In this document: positions 63,049 through 64,000 of the stretch, in pieces
Position numbering within the stretch: position 1 is the stretch's first letter
Layout of the letters: every line of letters begins with the position of its first letter
Source: an uncultured Pelagimonas sp.
Lineage (GTDB): Bacteria > Pseudomonadota > Alphaproteobacteria > Rhodobacterales > Rhodobacteraceae
Direction: 5' to 3'
NCBI GenBank assembly: GCA_947497905.1
Contig: CANMIH010000011.1
Location: 62,001-126,000, forward strand
DNA length: 64,000 nucleotides
Program-made: the position numbers and the translations under genes
Notes under the pieces: generated by a model
Told to the model about the DNA's origin: nothing
Seen by the model: only the letters and a program-made list of their open reading frames with translations
Database searches by the model: none

Positions 63049-63534
63049 TCACAGATCGTATCGGTAGCGTTTCTGCGACATCGGCGCCGCCAGTAGCAAC
63101 CCAACACCACCGACGACGAAAACATCGGCCATATTGAAAGTAGGCCAATGCACGGAGCCAACGTAAAAATCGAGGAAGTCAGTCACTGCCTGAAATCTCA
63201 AGCGGTCCACTACGTTGCCGAGCGCACCACCAATTATCACGCCATAGGCGATCATTTCTATGCCGCACTGGCTTTGAAACATCATGTTCGCAAGCCAAGC
63301 ACAGACTATGAGTGCAAGCAACACAAGGCTCCACGATGACGCACCGCCGAGCAAACCGAAGGTAACGCCATCGTTGCGGTGAAATGTGAGATTGATTCCG
63401 GGGAACAGAGGAACTCCAGCACTCAAGATATTTGAGTTTGTAACGACTAAGGCCTTTGTGACTTGATCAATCGTAAAAGCTATCGAGATAGCCAACATTC
63501 CGATCACAGGAGTTTTTGTGGCGCGCAACTTCAT
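63049..63534 (-). CDS. lspA: Lipoprotein signal peptidase (signal peptidase II)
   Basis: 161 residues, four membrane segments. All family boxes are visible: FTIDQVTKA, FHRNDGVTFGLL, GGALGNVVDRLRFQAVTDFL (first catalytic Asp) and FNMADVFVVGG (second catalytic Asp). It cleaves prolipoproteins before the lipidated cysteine in the inner membrane. The ATG directly abuts the stop of the ZIP gene, so the two are coupled. This may be an accessory copy: lspA beside metal-transport genes is common on plasmids and resistance islands, while housekeeping lspA has other neighbours. Confidence 0.95.
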   Translation of the reverse strand: MKLRATKTPVIGMLAISIAFTIDQVTKALVVTNSNILSAGVPLFPGINLTFHRNDGVTFGLLGGASSWSLVLLALIVCAWLANMMFQSQCGIEMIAYGVIIGGALGNVVDRLRFQAVTDFLDFYVGSVHWPTFNMADVFVVGGVGLLLAAPMSQKRYRYDL

Positions 63535-64000
63535 TTACCCAAGCCAAACGTCGAGGAATAACATCAGGACAAGTCCCACTGAAAGTCCAAGAGTCGCCTT
63601 GTTCTGATGACCGCTGCGATGAGTTTCCGGGATAATTTCATGACTAATGACATACAGCATTGCTCCAGCAGCAAAAGCTAATCCCCAGGGTAGTAGCGGC
63701 TCTGATAGCGTGATGATTCCGGATCCGATGAGTCCGCCTATTGGTTCCACCATGCCAGTAAGCGCAGCGATGCCCCATGCACGCAGCTTTGAATATCCCT
63801 CTCCAAGCAGCGAAACTGCGACAGCCAGACCTTCAGGTGCGTTCTGGAGGCCGATACCTATCGCTAGAGGCAATCCGCCTTCCATACCACCAGACCCGAA
63901 CCCGACACCAACAGCGAGGCCTTCGGGAAAGTTGTGAATTGTGATTGCGATGATAAATAGCCAGACCCGTCGAAGAGACGAAGCTTCAGGCCCTTCACGC
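63535..64000 (-). CDS. ZIP-family metal transporter, partial (5' end outside the window)
   Basis: Open through the window edge; about 154 C-terminal residues are visible. Seen: the metal-site motif HNFPEGLAVGVGFGSG on one membrane helix, a second motif LQNAPEGLAVAVSLLGEG, EPIGGLIGSGI, and HEIIPETHR, together the ZIP helices IV-V pattern that binds zinc or another divalent metal. Ends with a last membrane helix (LSVGLVLMLFLDVWLG). Transport would be into the cytoplasm. It abuts lspA. Confidence 0.92.
   Translation of the reverse strand, partial: REGPEASSLRRVWLFIIAITIHNFPEGLAVGVGFGSGGMEGGLPLAIGIGLQNAPEGLAVAVSLLGEGYSKLRAWGIAALTGMVEPIGGLIGSGIITLSEPLLPWGLAFAAGAMLYVISHEIIPETHRSGHQNKATLGLSVGLVLMLFLDVWLG

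Noticed and set aside
1-64000. CRISPR arrays, rRNA or tRNA genes
   Set aside because: No regularly spaced short repeats and no rRNA or tRNA-like stretches were seen on reading through the window; a tRNAscan or Infernal run would be decisive.

Overview
The window looks like an accessory or plasmid-like segment of a marine alphaproteobacterium of the Roseobacter group (Rhodobacteraceae). Supporting this are the DUF4453 protein, the CryB/PhrB-type iron-sulfur photolyase, several LuxR-type regulators with autoinducer-binding-like domains, a giant calcium-binding repeat protein, and IS3/IS5 remnants of types common in that group. The assignment rests on protein family recognition only. No rRNA, tRNA or CRISPR array was seen.

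Layout. 0.1-2.1 kb: a CaiB/BaiF CoA-transferase and an alpha/beta hydrolase. 2.2-4.0 kb: IS debris, one copy of a dispersed 194-bp repeat, and two genes broken by nonsense codons (an SDR and an exported NTF2-like protein). 4.0-15.2 kb: a secretion and surface island. It has two related luxR genes (the second split by one ochre codon), a TbpB-like surface lipoprotein beside a short Slam-like outer membrane barrel, and an operon of a PH-like membrane protein, a TMEM43 protein and six exported proteins. Five of those six share a cysteine-spaced N-terminal module. 15.3-20.2 kb: a pentapeptide-repeat protein whose end is supplied by an IS, a stack of IS5/IS3/RidA remnants, a methyl-accepting chemotaxis protein, and the second copy of the dispersed repeat. 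20.2-25.3 kb: an NTF2-like protein, then a tightly overlapping photolyase operon (Fe-S photolyase, DUF2256, an FAD-domain-first photolyase-like protein, a cryptochrome/photolyase). 25.3-36.4 kb: an IS5 fragment, a third LuxR regulator, and a 3108-residue FG-GAP/Calx-beta/VWD/RTX/DUF4114 protein.

37-61.6 kb reads as an integrated mobile defence island. It opens with a tyrosine recombinase. Next come a one-chain GmrSD-like DUF262/DUF1524 nuclease preceded by a coupled micro-ORF, an exported ankyrin protein paired with a membrane coiled-coil protein, and a membrane-anchored PD-(D/E)xK-like protein. The centrepiece is a five-gene, 10.6-kb operon on the minus strand (57566 to 46991): SF1 helicase with C-terminal DUF559/Vsr-like nuclease, membrane coiled-coil protein, membrane coiled-coil McrB-type AAA+ NTPase, DUF2357/McrC-like protein with an apparently degenerate nuclease site, and an Hsp70/actin-like ATPase. 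Junctions overlap by 1-62 nt. The island ends with a mobilisation module: a ribbon-helix-helix protein, two hypothetical proteins, an inverted-repeat cluster that may be oriT, and a MobV relaxase.

61.8-64 kb: an L,D-transpeptidase, a small lipoprotein, signal peptidase II (LspA) and the 3' part of a ZIP metal transporter that runs off the window.

The best candidate for an undescribed system is the five-gene helicase/McrB/McrC/Hsp70 operon. It resembles coiled-coil McrBC-type (CoCoNuT-like, type IV restriction) loci but has two membrane-anchored coiled-coil subunits, an Hsp70-like subunit, and its only convincing nuclease on the helicase. The exported cysteine-motif paralogue operon with TMEM43 is the second candidate.
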